Positions 24,501 through 46,838 are shown, counted from the stretch's first letter. The stretch: DNA of 64,000 bases from Xenopus tropicalis (GCF_000004195.4 NC_030683.2:91514393-91578392), one strand, 5' to 3'. A program made the numbers and translations. The notes: generated by a model from the letters alone, not told the origin.

Positions 24501-25607
24501 GAGGTAAAACAATCCGATTGGGTTTATTTAATGTTTAAATTATTTCTAACCATTTCATGTTTAAATGATTTTCCGGAAAGATCCCTTATCCGGGAAAACC
24601 CCAGGTCCTGAGCATTCTGAATAGGTCCCATACCCCCCCATAATTTGCTACTACAGGTATAAGACCTGTTATCCAGAATGCTCGGGACCAAGGGATATTT
24701 ATATCTTAGTTGGGATCAGTACATGGTACTGTTTTATTACTACAGAGAAAAAGGAAATCAGTTTCAAAATTCTTAATTATTTGATTAAAATGTGTCTCAT
24801 TAAAATGTGTCTATGGGAGACAACTTTCCATAATTCTGAGCTTTCTGGATAACGGGTTTCCGGAAAAGGGTCCGATACCTGTACTCAAGTAGAACAAAAC
24901 TCACACAAAACATCAGTTGTGTTCTTTAAAGGAAAAGTAACACTAAAAAATTTTAACTAAAAAATCTATTCTACCCTCCCCCAATAATTGCCCTATCCTG
25001 AAAACTATTTGTTATTTTGAATGCTTTAGTAGAAAATACCTGTAAAAAACTTGGCTTCCTGTCATTTGAACAAAGGCGATATGGCGATGCCGGGGGGAAA
25101 GTATCAGGAGATGCTTGAACTATGCAGTGATCGATTGATCGAGCCTAGCCTGACTTTGGCTAGGCTCGATCAATCGATCACCGCATAGTTGATGCATCTC
25201 CCGATACTTTTCCCGGCATGCTGTATAGCCTTTGTTCAAATGACAGGAAGCTGAGTTTAACAGGTATTTTCTTCTAAAGCATTCAAAATAACAAATAGTT
25301 TTCAGGATAGGGCAATTATTGGGGGAGGGTAGAATAGATTTTTTAGTTAAAAAATTTTAGTGTTACTTTTCCTTTAAGTGACTTTTCTTACCATTTCCAT
25401 TCTCCTTTTTCAGTTACAGCCAATGTCACAACCATCTCCAAGCTCAGAAGAAGAAGACCAATGAGTAGAATCCAGTAAAGTTGATTATTCTTCATTTCTA
25501 CCACAACCCATACCAAAAGAGCCCCATGTGCTGTGAACAGAATGCGGCTGATGATGGACCACAGAATAATCTTGGGTGAAGTGATCATTGTGGTTATTTT
25601 TAATGCC
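17955..25607 (-). CDS. tmem26: TMEM26-family multi-pass membrane protein (three coding exons)
   Basis: Joining 25588-25392, 23146-23023 and 18512-17955 gives 879 bp, 292 codons plus TAA, with every junction in phase (2/1, then 0/0) at GT-AG sites. By recollection, human TMEM26 shares YWxLLxxLLLxLE, the KWFSP...FLYL...PS...LLEL block, GRWxxP, ADIL(D/E), QDGPFLxxRL and a KN...YR block; all appear here in order. Hydrophobic segments lie near residues 8-30, 37-58, 68-88, 118-137, about 150-167, 178-198, 228-250 and 258-278, consistent with an eight-pass protein. A sequon (NST) is at about residue 98. The biochemical role of TMEM26 is poorly defined, so none is assigned. The start ATG at 25588 lies 19 bp inside an exon with a strong acceptor, so a non-coding 5' exon should exist upstream. 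Whether this is the orthologue or a paralogue of mammalian TMEM26 cannot be told here. Confidence 0.88.
18706..19100. mobile_element. palindromic TTAA MITE, right terminus lost
   Basis: Starts TTAAAGGGGAAGGAAAGGC. Two long inverted arms share the GTCACTTGGGGGTGCC and CACCAGCC blocks and meet at GTAGAGTGAAAAGCCGAC / GTCGGCTTTTCACTCTAC around 18902-18955. The right-hand TTAAAGG end is missing after about 19100. It lies in the intron just upstream of the last tmem26-like exon. Confidence 0.8.
19496..19921. mobile_element. MITE of the 'GGGGCACATTTACTAATCC' type with internal tandem array
   Basis: Left GGGGCACATTTACTAATCCA and right TGGATTAGTAAATCAGCCCC are inverted, with TTA on both outer sides. 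The interior holds a tandem array of about 42-bp units (19605-19830). CpG content is high compared with its surroundings. It lies in a tmem26-like intron. No transposase. Confidence 0.8.
19605..19830 (+). repeat. tandem repeat of about 40-42 bp inside a MITE
   Basis: About five copies of a unit containing GGCTATGAAAAAGTCGCGAC followed by AATTCACGAAAGTC, with C/T changes mostly at CpG positions. It produces an artificial repeated frame on the minus strand. Confidence 0.85.
19922..20668. other. intron of the tmem26-like gene, nothing else seen
   Basis: AT-rich intronic DNA with no alternative exon recognised by conserved residues. Confidence 0.5.
20669..21058. mobile_element. DNA-transposon MITE with GTATATAC termini
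   Basis: Left ACTGTATATACTGGAGTATA plus GGCTTATACTCGAG, right GGCTTATATACGAGTATATA plus CGGT. The two ends are inverted copies. It lies in a tmem26-like intron. The family is widespread in vertebrates, but I cannot name it with certainty. Confidence 0.65.
21612..21769. mobile_element. short MITE with 3-bp TAA duplication, PIF/Harbinger-like
   Basis: Left AGGTCCCCATACACGGGCCG and right CGGCCCGTGAATGGGGACCT are inverted, flanked by taa at 21609-21611 and 21770-21772. The TWA-type 3-bp duplication fits PIF/Harbinger. 158 bp. Confidence 0.78.
23023..23146 (-). CDS. tmem26: tmem26-like, middle coding exon
   Basis: 124 bp: acceptor ...GTTTAG before 23146, donor ACG|GTATG at 23022. It encodes the completed W, then FSPMVFLYLTAAIPSIFLLE and a short polar stretch with an NST sequon. 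Phase in is 2 and phase out is 0, matching both neighbours. The FSP...FLYL...PS...LLEL pattern is the family signature. Confidence 0.9.
23585..24006. mobile_element. palindromic MITE of the 'GGGGAATATTTATCA' type
   Basis: Left GGGGAATATTTATCAAAATG and right ATTGATAAATAACCCC are inverted. AT-rich interior with two inverted TCACCACAG-like blocks. Same general class as 13964 and 45835. Intronic (tmem26-like). Confidence 0.65.
24321..24640. mobile_element. MITE with CAGGTATGGGAT termini, copy 1
   Basis: Begins CAGGTATGGGATCCATTATC. The internal CCCGTTATCCAG and CCCTTATCCGGG blocks are inverted, and an AGGTCCCATACC end lies at about 24622. A second divergent copy follows after a short gap. Confidence 0.65.
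24654..24881. mobile_element. MITE with CAGGTAT termini, copy 2
   Basis: CAGGTATAAGACCTGTTATC at the left and GGGTCCGATACCTG at the right. It shares GATAACGGGTTTCCGG in inverted form with copy 1. No clear target duplication, so the two copies may be parts of one rearranged element. Confidence 0.65.
24926..25377. mobile_element. palindromic TTAA MITE adjoining a tmem26-like splice donor
   Basis: Ends TTAAAGGAAAAGTAACACT and AGTGTTACTTTTCCTTTAA, nearly complete palindrome of 452 bp, same family as 16834-17301. Its right edge is 13 bp from the GT donor of the first coding tmem26-like exon (donor at 25391-25390). Confidence 0.88.
25392..25607 (-). CDS. tmem26: tmem26-like, first coding exon
   Basis: A strong acceptor (CTCTTTTTTTTACAG) ends at 25608. 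The likely start ATG is 25588-25586, giving MITSPKIILW; codons upstream of the acceptor belong to the intron. It encodes residues 1-66, with two hydrophobic helices and the EKGEWKW end, and stops at donor TG|GTAAG (25391). The 66-residue length to the KW junction is close to that recalled for human TMEM26. Confidence 0.88.
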
Positions 25608-28600
25608 CTGTAAAAAAAAGAGAATAAGTTATATGTACTATTATCTATCATTGCTATAGGTTGGGACAAAGTATTTTCTATGCCGTTATTTTTTTAGCTT
25701 TTTTTTTTTTACTTTATTTTAATGCAAAGAAAACAGCTAATTTGTGATTTAAGGTTGTAGTAGGTGATAATTTTGGTCTGAAGGTATAAGTACATCGATC
25801 CTTCTCTATTTCAGGAGATGTGATTGACAAATCCAATTATGGTACAAATAACTGAGCTAAATGAAACAACAATTCTGCTGTATCTGTGTTTGTATGTTGG
25901 CATTTCTGAATAATAGACTAGCTCATTACCTCACTGGTTACTTGGAGCAGTTGCTGGGGGCAGCATGAAGTCCAGTCAGTGTGAGACTAAAGTAAATGAT
26001 TTTGCCATGGTTAATCCTGCACCCCTTTTGTTTTTCAGAAACAATGTTGTTATGGGGGTTCAGCCTGAAAGCCAGTGAGGGTAAGATTAAGTTGAATGCA
26101 TATTTGCTCTCCCAGCTGCAGCAGGGTCACTCCTGCCAAGGCCAAAATTAGGGTTAGACATATATATAGGGTGCAAAAGTAGGAGTGAGCTGGGCACGTA
26201 CCTCTTCTGCCTGTGTTCCCTCTTGTTCAGCTTTGTGTAACTACTTTTGTTTGACCTGCAGGGACCCTGAGGGAGCACAGCAACGCAAGTTCACCTTTGC
26301 GCATTTTTGCTCTTCCTTGCCACAACCTCCACTTGTTATCCCATAATCCCCCCACCGCTTGTAACTTTTGGGGGGCATTCAAAGATGGGGCGTTTGCTTT
26401 GGGCATGATGTATCTTTATCTCTAATCATTTTATAATCTAAGAGGGGCCCAGCCTGGAAACCAGGGTGAGATTTGGCTTAACAAAATTAGGTACTCTCTG
26501 TTCCTGGCTAACTTGGACACCAATGTTTTTGTTTTCTTGCAACCTTGTTATAAGGTAAGAGAGGCAAAGCTTGAAGTTTAATTGGCATTTTGGGTAAATT
26601 CTTATTTGCCACCCTGGGTACCCTACTATTCAATTTGAGATGCAATTCAGTTCAGAAAAACATATCTCACTGTATATCACTCTATTGAAGTTTAAAAAAT
26701 TTTCTCCCCAAATTAAGTCTCGTCCGTAAATTTTCACCCAATGAGATAACTTTTTCTCACTGAACTGAATCTGGCCCATTATATGATGCAAACGGGCAAT
26801 TAGGACTGTGTAAGCTGTTGTAGAACTTTGCAGTCCTTCTACAACAGAATGGTCACAGGCTTTCTGTCCCTGTTTTAGACCATTACTGTCCCTTAAACAC
26901 AACAAGGACAGTTGAAATAAGAAATTATGGCTATATTATTTGTTATAATAAACCATTATACAATATAGTCAAGGAGCTTTGAAGTCATAAAATATTTACA
27001 CAGGTCATGGTGACTTTTATTATTCTTTCTTATTTTCAACAACATATACACTGTTACTTGTAACACATGATGGTAGCTTTGGACAAAGTAATTACAATAT
27101 TAATTAGTAACAGTTTTTGTTTGAATTTCCATACTCTGAATAAATTCAATTAGCCTGTGACTTCAAGTTGACATATTTTCAAATTTATCTTCGTTAATGG
27201 TATTTTTTTAATAACATTTAAATGCTGTGAGAACAAATAAAACTGCATAATATTGTCACAATACTTAGAATACTTTTATTCCCTGCATTAGACCATCCAC
27301 AAACTAATAGGAACTAGTCATATGAAGCAATGAGGCGTGGAAAATAATAAACGATGATAAAATGTTTCTTTATGTAATGTTAGTGAATAAATATTAAATT
27401 CAGTCTTAGTAGAATACAAATGAAGTGTCTTATAGGCAATTTGTAGCTAATGCAATTGGTCATGTTCTAGTGAAATTGCAAGGTTTATTTAAAACAAGAA
27501 TTGTTCATAAGAGTAGAACATTGACTATGAGATCATTCTGATTGCTTTGTTTAAAATCAAAATGATTTCAACCTTTTGTTTTTGTGTTGAAATGAAAAAA
27601 AAAATATTTTATTTATTTTATTATTTATGGTATTTGATTTATTTCATTTTTCAGTCACATTAGACCCAAAAGGGTCATTTGAAGGCTAATTATCAAGATT
27701 TGATTTCCCATTTATGAAAAGTTTTCTGAAAGGAATATTTTTTTTACATTTATTGACACATATAAAAAAATTGAGAAATATATCAAGTTAACAAACAGGT
27801 TTGACTGTTTGGGCAGCTAAATGCCATTCTATTTAATCCTAATCACACTTTTATCAGTCATTATCTCTTGGTAAAAATATCAACCAATGGTCTTTTCTCA
27901 ATCTGTTTACCACTGAATCCAATTTAAGCTGCATGATATGCAAGCCTGACATATACAGGTTACTGTTCAGCTAACATCTCTGTAACGATACACTGCACCT
28001 TTAGTTGATTCAAGAAGAATCTTTCAATTATTTCAGAATGGTTCACAAAGAAGACAAGTGAAAGGAATTTTGTTTAGAGGATACCCAATGAACTCCCTCA
28101 AGTCTGAGCAATGACCAGTGACATTCATGCACACCCTTCACACATAGGTGCAGGGCAGTTGAGGGGGTTGGCAGAGGTTGGCATTGGCAGCCTTGTGCGT
28201 ACGTATCTCTTGATCTGGCTCTGGTGTTACCCATTCATTTGACAGGGAGTAAGGCTTTCTCCCTAATGTACTACAGTGGGCAAAACACAGCATATGCTTT
28301 AGTCTTCAACTTTCCAAAAACAAATTACGTTTTTTTTTTTTACTAGTGCTTATTACAGCATATGTTCTATGTATCCTGATTAGGATTAGTCTACCACTTT
28401 CATCTTCCCCCTTACACCTTTCATTGCCAACAGACACTAGTTATTTATTCATACCCACCAATGAACCAATGAGAGACCTTCATGTTTCTGGTTGCTATAA
28501 TTTGCTTTTAACACCCAGTAATTACCTAATAAGCAATGAAGGTACTAAATAGCTTCCATTGGCTGATAATTAGGCTTACACACTAGGTTAAATAATAGTA

Positions 28601-30460
28601 CAAAAAATAAAGGATTTCACTCAGTCTAGTCCAAAATTATTGTGTATAAAAACACTGAAATATATAAGCAAAGAATGTTGAGTTCCGCACCATTTCCCAA
28701 AGGTTTGTATCTGTAGGTGTGTAATCATGCAGATGGTTGGGATAAATGACTATATTATCTTTATAACCTTTAGTGGGCCACTAACAAACATAAAGTGCAT
28801 TGCAATCCCCTCTATGAACGCAACAGTAGTGATACATAATGCATTTCCTAATTAGTATATTAGTATATTGTACCCATCACTGCCAATGATCTGCCTCTAT
28901 ATTGTTAGAACAAATTTAGCACAATAACATAATGCATACGCACTAATGCTAGGGACTTCCCAGGTCACTTTACAATAAAATATTTAGTTGGCAGAGAGAG
29001 TATGCACTTGCCAGGAGTGTTCATGATACCCTCCTACTGAGAATTGTACCATCACATGCCATGTTCATCAGGCCCACAGTTAGAGAAGAGGGGGCTTGGG
29101 CACAAGTGAGTGAAAATGACAGCTAATCTTGATGTCAAACCTGTGGACCTCATCTGTATTTGGATTATAACTTCTAGCACTCTATCTTGCTATCTAGCGC
29201 GGTGCTACAGGACTTCAGTTTGGACTACCATGATGTACTATTGCAATATGTATTACTGCATTATTTGTACTTTTATCTTTGACCCCACTGAGGCTTCTCT
29301 AATTCTGGGGGGGTCAGAACTAATACCTTCTGCCGTATTATACTTTTGGCCCTGAGTGCAATTATGGCTTACATCCTTCATAATCCTTAGTAATGCTATC
29401 ACTTGTAATCTACTGCATATCATAATTCCTCTCTGTTGTTAGAGAACTACATGCTAAATCACAAGATCATTGATGGTAACATGGTATTAAAATGAAACAA
29501 ATTATAAAGGGCAGGTATTAGCTTAACATGGTACATCAGTTCATTAAATTAACATATAGATATAAAACATTTGGAAACTGGCTTTAATTATTTGCCATTA
29601 GACTGTTCACCCTGAATTAACTCTTCTTCCCTTTCACTGTGGAAAATTCAGCTGTGAATATGTCACCTTGAGGTAGGAAAATGCCAAAATTGCAGTCACT
29701 ATATTTTCACTTATCAAATTGTAAAAAAAAAGTGATAGAAATTTGCTTACAAAGGATTCAGTTATATAAGTCAGGGAGAATACTTTGTTGCTTTAATTTA
29801 AGTATTATTTTGCAGACATATGCATGTATCTATTCCAAGGTAGCCATAGGCATACAAAAGAAACTCGGCTCCCAAACCCCCATGAATTCTCTAATGTTAA
29901 CAATGTAAATATTCTGGGATTTTGAAGAGACTCCTCAGTAATGACATACCTTTTTGCAATTCATGCAGAATTTTTCATTTACAACTTCTTCATTCCAGTC
30001 TGTAAAGATAGAACGTCAAGGTTAAAGAGAAGTAGCCGATTTGGTTTGGTGGATACTCTGTGAATATCCTCCGCTCTGACTAGTGACTAGTGATATAGTT
30101 CCACACCCTACCGACAACTAGTGCAGCCCTGTAATTAGCTGTAATTAGGAAAATACAGCACAAATGTTATGGATTAGATGAGACATAAAGCAGGCCCTAA
30201 CTGATATAACAATTACAAAACTAATAGAAGGGCTAGGGAAATTATTTTTCATATGACAATGTTTGGCTGATGTTAGAAAATGTATCTATTTTATAATAAA
30301 ACTGAAATAGCATTGCTTATTGGAGAAGGAAGTTTCAAGTTTTATTGTCATATACAAATAACAACGAAGCATCATTACCGTAATGAAATTCTTTTGGCCC
30401 GTGTTCCCCCAAAATTTACATAGACAAAAAAGAAATACAAATATTAAATATAATACATAT
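25608..30460. other. intergenic, no gene seen
   Basis: AT-rich DNA upstream of the tmem26-like coding exons and downstream of gabrd. It should hold the tmem26-like promoter and 5' non-coding exon, which I could not locate. The block at 30339-30420 (TTTATTGTCATATACAAATA, then AATGAAATTCTTTTGGCC) looks like the tail of an interspersed retroelement. Short frames at 26087-26278, 28043-28234 and 29110-29355 show no recognisable features. Confidence 0.5.
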
Positions 30461-30966
30461 AATAATAAAAGGAAAGGCTAATAAAATAATAAAATAATAA
30501 AGTAATAAAATAATAAAAGGAAAGACTAAGGAAAGATGCAGGCATACCTTCAGTTCTCTCAATAGTGCCCTTAAGTCTCCCGGTAGTTCACCTGTTCAGA
30601 TGATCAGAAGCCAAACAGGAAGAAAAAACGCTGAGCTGTGTAAAGAAAGTTCCCATAATGCCTCACTCCTGCACCGAGACCCAGACTGATGTACATGCTC
30701 AATGTGTAAGACTATGAGGAAGCTTCCTGCTGATTGGCTCAGATCCACATTCCTAAGGGGGGGAGTGAGTTCTTAGCATTCTTGAGGGAGGGGGGAGCAG
30801 GAGAGAAGAGAGAGGAGAGATCGGTGTGTCTCTGGCAGAGGAAAACAGAGACAACAAATCTTTTGACAGAGAACTCAGTGCAGCGTTTCTGTGAGTGCTT
30901 ATGGCTGTATTTACATAGACCTTTCTGATAAAGCTTACTTAATTTTTACCTTTCTTTCTCCTTTAA
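30461..30966 (+). mobile_element. TTAA MITE (family 'GGAGAAGG') with expanded AATAA tract
   Basis: Same family as 16336-16799 and 37931-38404; right end CCTTTCTTTCTCCTTTAA. The left end carries an extra imperfect (AATAAAATAAT)n expansion of about 55 bp between two partial copies of the AAGGAAAG terminus. Confidence 0.82.
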
Positions 30967-32472
30967 AAGGCAAGCATGAAATCTTTAACCTATTTTCTGG
31001 TACCATACTACCCCATAAGACCTGAACATTCTGTAGAGTGTATCAATGCCAGGCTCTGTTTTTTGAAGAACCCTCTGTGCTACATCTAGAGGCCTCCTAG
31101 TCACACTTGGGCTACAGATGACATTTGGTCTGCTACCAGGTTCTTGATGACAAGGTGCTGTAGCTCCCTGCATTTTACTACAAGATTCAGGCCTACCCCT
31201 TAAGTACCCATTTTACTTAATGGCCTCCTTAGTATGGTAAGGTTACATTTTATCTATGCAGGGACTGATTTTGAATTTTGGTATCACATATGTCAGGATT
31301 CCAGATTCTTCTCTCTGTAATATTGGTGCCTTAGTCAGTCAACACCCTTTGGTTCCACCTTTCACTGTTTTAGGGCTAAAGGTGACCAAGAACAGCTCCC
31401 ATTATGTGGCTTCAGACCCACCCCACTCAGTCTAGTTTTTTAAAGTGCATATTTATTTACATCCCCCAACCATATTGACACAGCAAAAAACAAAGCACAA
31501 TGCTTGTACTAAATGAGGCCACAACTTTATTAGACACAACACAACACAATGCCACTTCATTGCATTTGTACAAATGTATTGCTCAAGAGGTTTAAACCTG
31601 ATGCTTTAAGCCATCCTGTGACATAACCTGGTCTGTTTCGATATTCTTTCAATTACTTTTCTTAATTTGTGTACAATGGAATCTTCACTCTGTAAAATGT
31701 GCTAAATCAGTGACTTAGGGCAATGCTATTTTGGACACTTTTTATTATTTTTAGTTTTAATCCTGTAGGCTAGTCTTCTCACAAACACCAGTGGTACCCA
31801 TGTATTTGGGGGGCCCTTGGCATTAGAATCTTCGTTGGACCCCAAGATACTCTTGTCTGACACTGCCTGACTATGCAAGATGATATTGAGGGCAACTGTT
31901 GCCAGAGCAGGGGGCTCATAGCTCAGAACCCACTCCTAAGTAACATGCAAAATTTGGACCAGGGCCACATCTTTTGACCCAAAACTATACTTATTATTTA
32001 TAATTATTATATTTATGTCCACTCAAAAGATATAATGAAAGAAAATGTAATTCTAAGTTACTTTCCAGTTTCCATTATTAAAAATGTTCTTTGGTTTTTA
32101 GAGTTATTTGTTATCTATGTTGTTATTAAAGCAGTATCAGTCTAGTTGTTTATATTCTCTGATTCTGACTCCTGACTCGATATAGCAAAAACCAGCTGGA
32201 TAACTGGCCTTGTTTTAAGAGTCAGAACCAGGGTGGAGAACAGAATGGCATAATTGAATGCTGCTTTCAATGGCATTTACAAATAACCTTATAACCATTT
32301 AAATGTCTTTGATTTACCTCAGTGCTGTCAAGTGGTTTTCATGGCTTCCAACCTCAGCTAAACCTTCCCAAACTTTTATATATGAGATTATTTTGAAAGG
32401 CATATTTACAAATTTGTATCTTGGTTTAGTTTTAACCATTCCTGTTTTCTTAGCTCTTGCTATAACACAGAG
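30967..32472. other. intergenic, no gene seen
   Basis: No supported gene. The segment 32020-32120 (TTTCCAGTTTCCATTATTAA) resembles the interior of frog palindromic MITEs, without clear ends. Confidence 0.5.
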
Positions 32473-32688
32473 GGGCTGATTCACTAAAGTGCGAAATAAC
32501 GTGCGCTATTTTTAGCGTGCGGTAAAAATTTTATCGCGTCTTAATTTTCGCGACTTTTCGCACGATTCACTAAAAGCATACTTGCGCTATTTTACGCGCA
32601 ATATCGCATGCGTTACTTAACTCGGGAAGACTATTTCAATGCGGTATTTGCCGGTACATGCGCTAAATAGCGCTCGCGTTTAGTCGCC

Positions 32689-32812
32689 GGATATAAATAG
32701 TAGCTTTAAATAGTGTATATAAATTGTTGCCGCATATAAATAGTGTATATAAATATGAGCCACATATAAATGATAGCATATAAATAGTAGATGCTTATAA
32801 ATAGTAGCCACT
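32689..32812 (+). repeat. irregular tandem repeat, TATAAATAGTAGCC-like unit
   Basis: Several copies of (C/A)TATAAATAGTgTA / TATAAATAGTAGCCRC. The series resumes after the nested MITE at 33111 (GTAGCCGAATATAAATAGTC), showing that the array predates the insertion. Confidence 0.75.
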
Positions 32813-33108
32813 AGTGATGAGCAAATGTGTTCTGGTTATCTTTGGTGAAAAATTAGCAAATCTTTTGAAAGATCCACGAAACGGCAAAAATGTTGTGCGG
32901 GCAAAAAAATTGTTGCCCGCAACTAATATTTTTTGACGCCTGTGTAAATTTTTGGACGTGCGGTGAATTTTTGCATGGCAAATTTTTTCATGCGTTTTGC
33001 CATTGGCAGATTGTTTTGCGAAACGCATGAAAAAATTTGCCGCTGAAAAATTCGCCGCACGTCCAAAAATTCGCTGCGAATCCATGCCTGGCGAAACATT
33101 TCATCACT
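32813..33108. mobile_element. nested MITE with AGTGATGAGCAAA termini
   Basis: Left AGTGATGAGCAAATGTGTT and right AAACATTTCATCACT are inverted. The interior holds a second inverted pair around TTTTTTCATGCGTTT / AAACGCATGAAAAAA. It sits inside the larger palindromic MITE. Confidence 0.78.
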
Positions 33109-33576
33109 TGTAGCCGAATATAAATAGTCGTGCGAATAAACGCACGCCATGTTAGCCATACACGCTAATACTTGCGGAAAATGACTGTATTAAAAATGAC
33201 CATTTCCCTGCAAACTGGAGGCTGCATCACTCTAGGGGAAATACATACTTGAATAAATAGCACTGCAAAGTCCATATTTTATTGCCAAAAGCTTATTTAC
33301 TGTACTTTTCTATAATTATCGCCTGCCTGAAGTAGGTGTTAATTTTCGCATTGCCTAATGCGATATTTAGCGCGCCTTACTGTTTGTGAATCATGCGATC
33401 GTATTCTTTTCTGTGCGCTATTTAACGCATGCGGTCGTGCGAAAAATAATGCATGCGATATGGCGACTTATCGCACGCGATAATACTATGGTGATTAATT
33501 AATCGCTAATTATCGCGTCTAATTTAACGCAAAAAAGCATGCGATACATTTTATCTCACTTTAGTGAATCAGGCCC

Positions 33577-34698
33577 AGAGTTCGGAGATCTTGAACTCTT
33601 ATTTAAATCAAGTAATTGATCTGATTCTTCGACATTCAATGAATTCCAAGTATGCAATGTAATGGTTTTTACAGAGCAACTGGCTATTGGAGGGCATACG
33701 CAAAGATATATGCAAAGATATTAGTCTTAGTCTTCCCCAGCAGCAATATTGTACAAATGGGCAACATTACTGAGAGTGATCTCGCAATATGGCTGCTTTT
33801 GGGTCCATTTTTATTTAAATTTTATATAAAGCTGGTCTCACACAAAGAAAGATGTTGGGCAAATGAGAAACGGCTGACCATATGTAGAGCTCTTGGCCAT
33901 CCAGTCTGAGCTACCAATAATTATTAGGTAGAATCAAAGTCATGTGTTCAGGACTAATGCTCCTCTTAGAGCAGATCCTCATTGGGGTATAACTAGTTAC
34001 AGCAACCTAAACATTACCACTGCATAGTTTGGTCCTGGGGTTGGATGTTCAGATCACAACTAGGTGTGGGAAAACTGTATTTTCTGCACACAGTTACTTT
34101 ACCCTGAAAATGAGTGTAACTAAAAGAATACTTCATGATCCAACTATGCCTTCCTAAAGCTTTGCTAAATATACAGGGATCTAAAACTAATCTTTTTCAA
34201 AGCAGTTAGAAAAATGTGAAGATGGTTCCATTCCATATATAACAGAATTTTCAGTGAATCATTCACCCACAAATCTTCAAAAGCACTTAATAGTACAAAA
34301 ACATGCTGAGAACAAATTCCCCGGGATTATTAAAAGCTGGGGTAGCAAACTCAAGGATCATCTAATTGTTGTGTAAAATTACTCTTAACTGTGCACTTAA
34401 AGGCTTATTCTACTAGATAGGAGTTATTGTGCTTCAGAGCTCGAGTGGGAACATTTTGTTATATAAGGTATGCTGTTTATCACAAAGGCAACATCTGGGA
34501 ATTGAAAACAAACAGAAAGCAGTGCATCTCAGGAATGCTGAAATTTAATATTTGGGGCTCATTACATGCCCTAACTTTTTTACCCTTCTAGGATATATAA
34601 ATATATTTGCAGTTTTGTAGTTGCTTAAACCAAATTATTTCCCTTTGTGTTCAGTTTCCACAGGGTCAGACTGGGTGCAACTGAGACACTCTTTTGAA
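33577..34698. other. 3' flank of gabrd, no gene seen
   Basis: Presumed 3' UTR and intergenic DNA. I found no convincing AATAAA within the first few hundred bases below 34699. A frame at 33652-33909 has no recognisable domain. Confidence 0.45.
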
Positions 34699-45758
<11,060 letters not shown>

Positions 45759-45834
45759 CTATAGCACAAGAAGATCATCCTTAGATATAACTAGCTGTAC
45801 TTTACAACCAGACAAGGTGTGGGAAGTGACACTA

Positions 45835-46838
45835 AGGGGCACATTTACTAAAACTCTAACATTTGTAATTTTTTTATTTTTAAGAATTGGAATAAACTCA
45901 TATCCACCAATGTCTGACATTTATTTAAAAGTCTGAACTGAAAAAGCCTGTGCAGGAAAAAAGTCACAGAAAAATTGCGAAACTTTTTCCACCTTTTTCC
46001 ACTCTTTAGATTTGTACAAAAAACCAGCATCAAAAAACATAAACCTCTAAATTTCAAAGCAAAAGAAGGATCCTCCAGGGAAGGAAAGGGACATCTGCCA
46101 TTGACTTCTACATGATCTTGGCAGGTTTTAGCTGGTGAATTGTCAGATTTTAATTTTTAGCCATTTTGACGCATAGAAAATCTCGAAGAATTCAAGACTT
46201 TTTTTGGTGACTTTTACTGCTAAAAAATGAGAACTATTTGGAAATGGACCCCTAAAAAGCCCATTTCTCAACAATCTGATTTTAGTGGTTTTTGAAACCA
46301 CAAAAAAACTAATTTTCACTAAAACCACAAATGCCAAGCAATGTATTAAAAATGCCTTACATCAAAAGCACGAGTGAAAAAAAACTGTGAAAAAAATCTG
46401 AACAAGAATATGCAGGCCCAGATTTGTGGCAAGGCCACAAAGGCTCGGGCCTAGGGCGGCACAAATTTAGGGGGGGTGTGTGAACGCGCATGCATGGGGA
46501 GAGGGGGCAGCGAATGGGCGTTGCCATGGGGCGCCCGGATAAGAAATCCAGCACTGAGAATATGAAAACCTTAAATTCCTTGTCTTCATAAGAATTTTTG
46601 TGCGCTTACAAAGGAAAACAAGACACGAATACCTCTAAAACTACAAATTAAATAAGAATTTGCCTAGGACAGCTCCCATTGACTTTTATATGACCTGTCC
46701 AGCTTTTAGAAGGCAAAGTTTTAAAGTAGTGTTTTTTCTGGGTTTTTTTTCATGGTTTAGAGTAATTAATATAATGATTCACAATTTTTAGCTCTAAAAA
46801 ATATGATTAGTGAAAACAAACATTAGTAAATCTGGCCC
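45835..46838. mobile_element. palindromic MITE of the 'GGGGCACATTTACTAA' type
   Basis: Left GGGGCACATTTACTAAAAC and right CATTAGTAAATCTGGCCC are inverted with mismatches. Long AT-rich arms; interrupted by a hAT insertion at 46413-46556. It starts 76 bp upstream of the gabrd exon. Confidence 0.68.
46413..46556. mobile_element. short hAT-like insertion with perfect 8-bp duplication
   Basis: Flanked by agaatatg at 46405-46412 and 46557-46564. Starts CAGGCCCAGATTTGTGGC and ends AATCCAGCACTG. GC-rich (GGGGGGTGTGTGAACGCGC) against an AT-rich host. 144 bp, nested in the larger MITE. Confidence 0.82.

Larger units (their letters stand above)
32473..33576. mobile_element. palindromic MITE of the 'GGGCTGATTCACTAAAG' type
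   Basis: Left GGGCTGATTCACTAAAGTGC and right CACTTTAGTGAATCAGGCCC are inverted. The arms are rich in GCGATA / TATCGC and CpG. It contains a short tandem array (32689-32812) that is cut by a second MITE. Confidence 0.8.

Noticed and set aside
25608..25669. Upstream ATG of the tmem26-like first exon (25669)
   Set aside because: The segment between that ATG and 25608 contains the polypyrimidine tract and AG of a strong acceptor, and the family start aligns with the ATG at 25588.
33652..33909. 85-codon plus-strand frame
   Set aside because: No conserved motif, no splice context, and next to MITE sequence.
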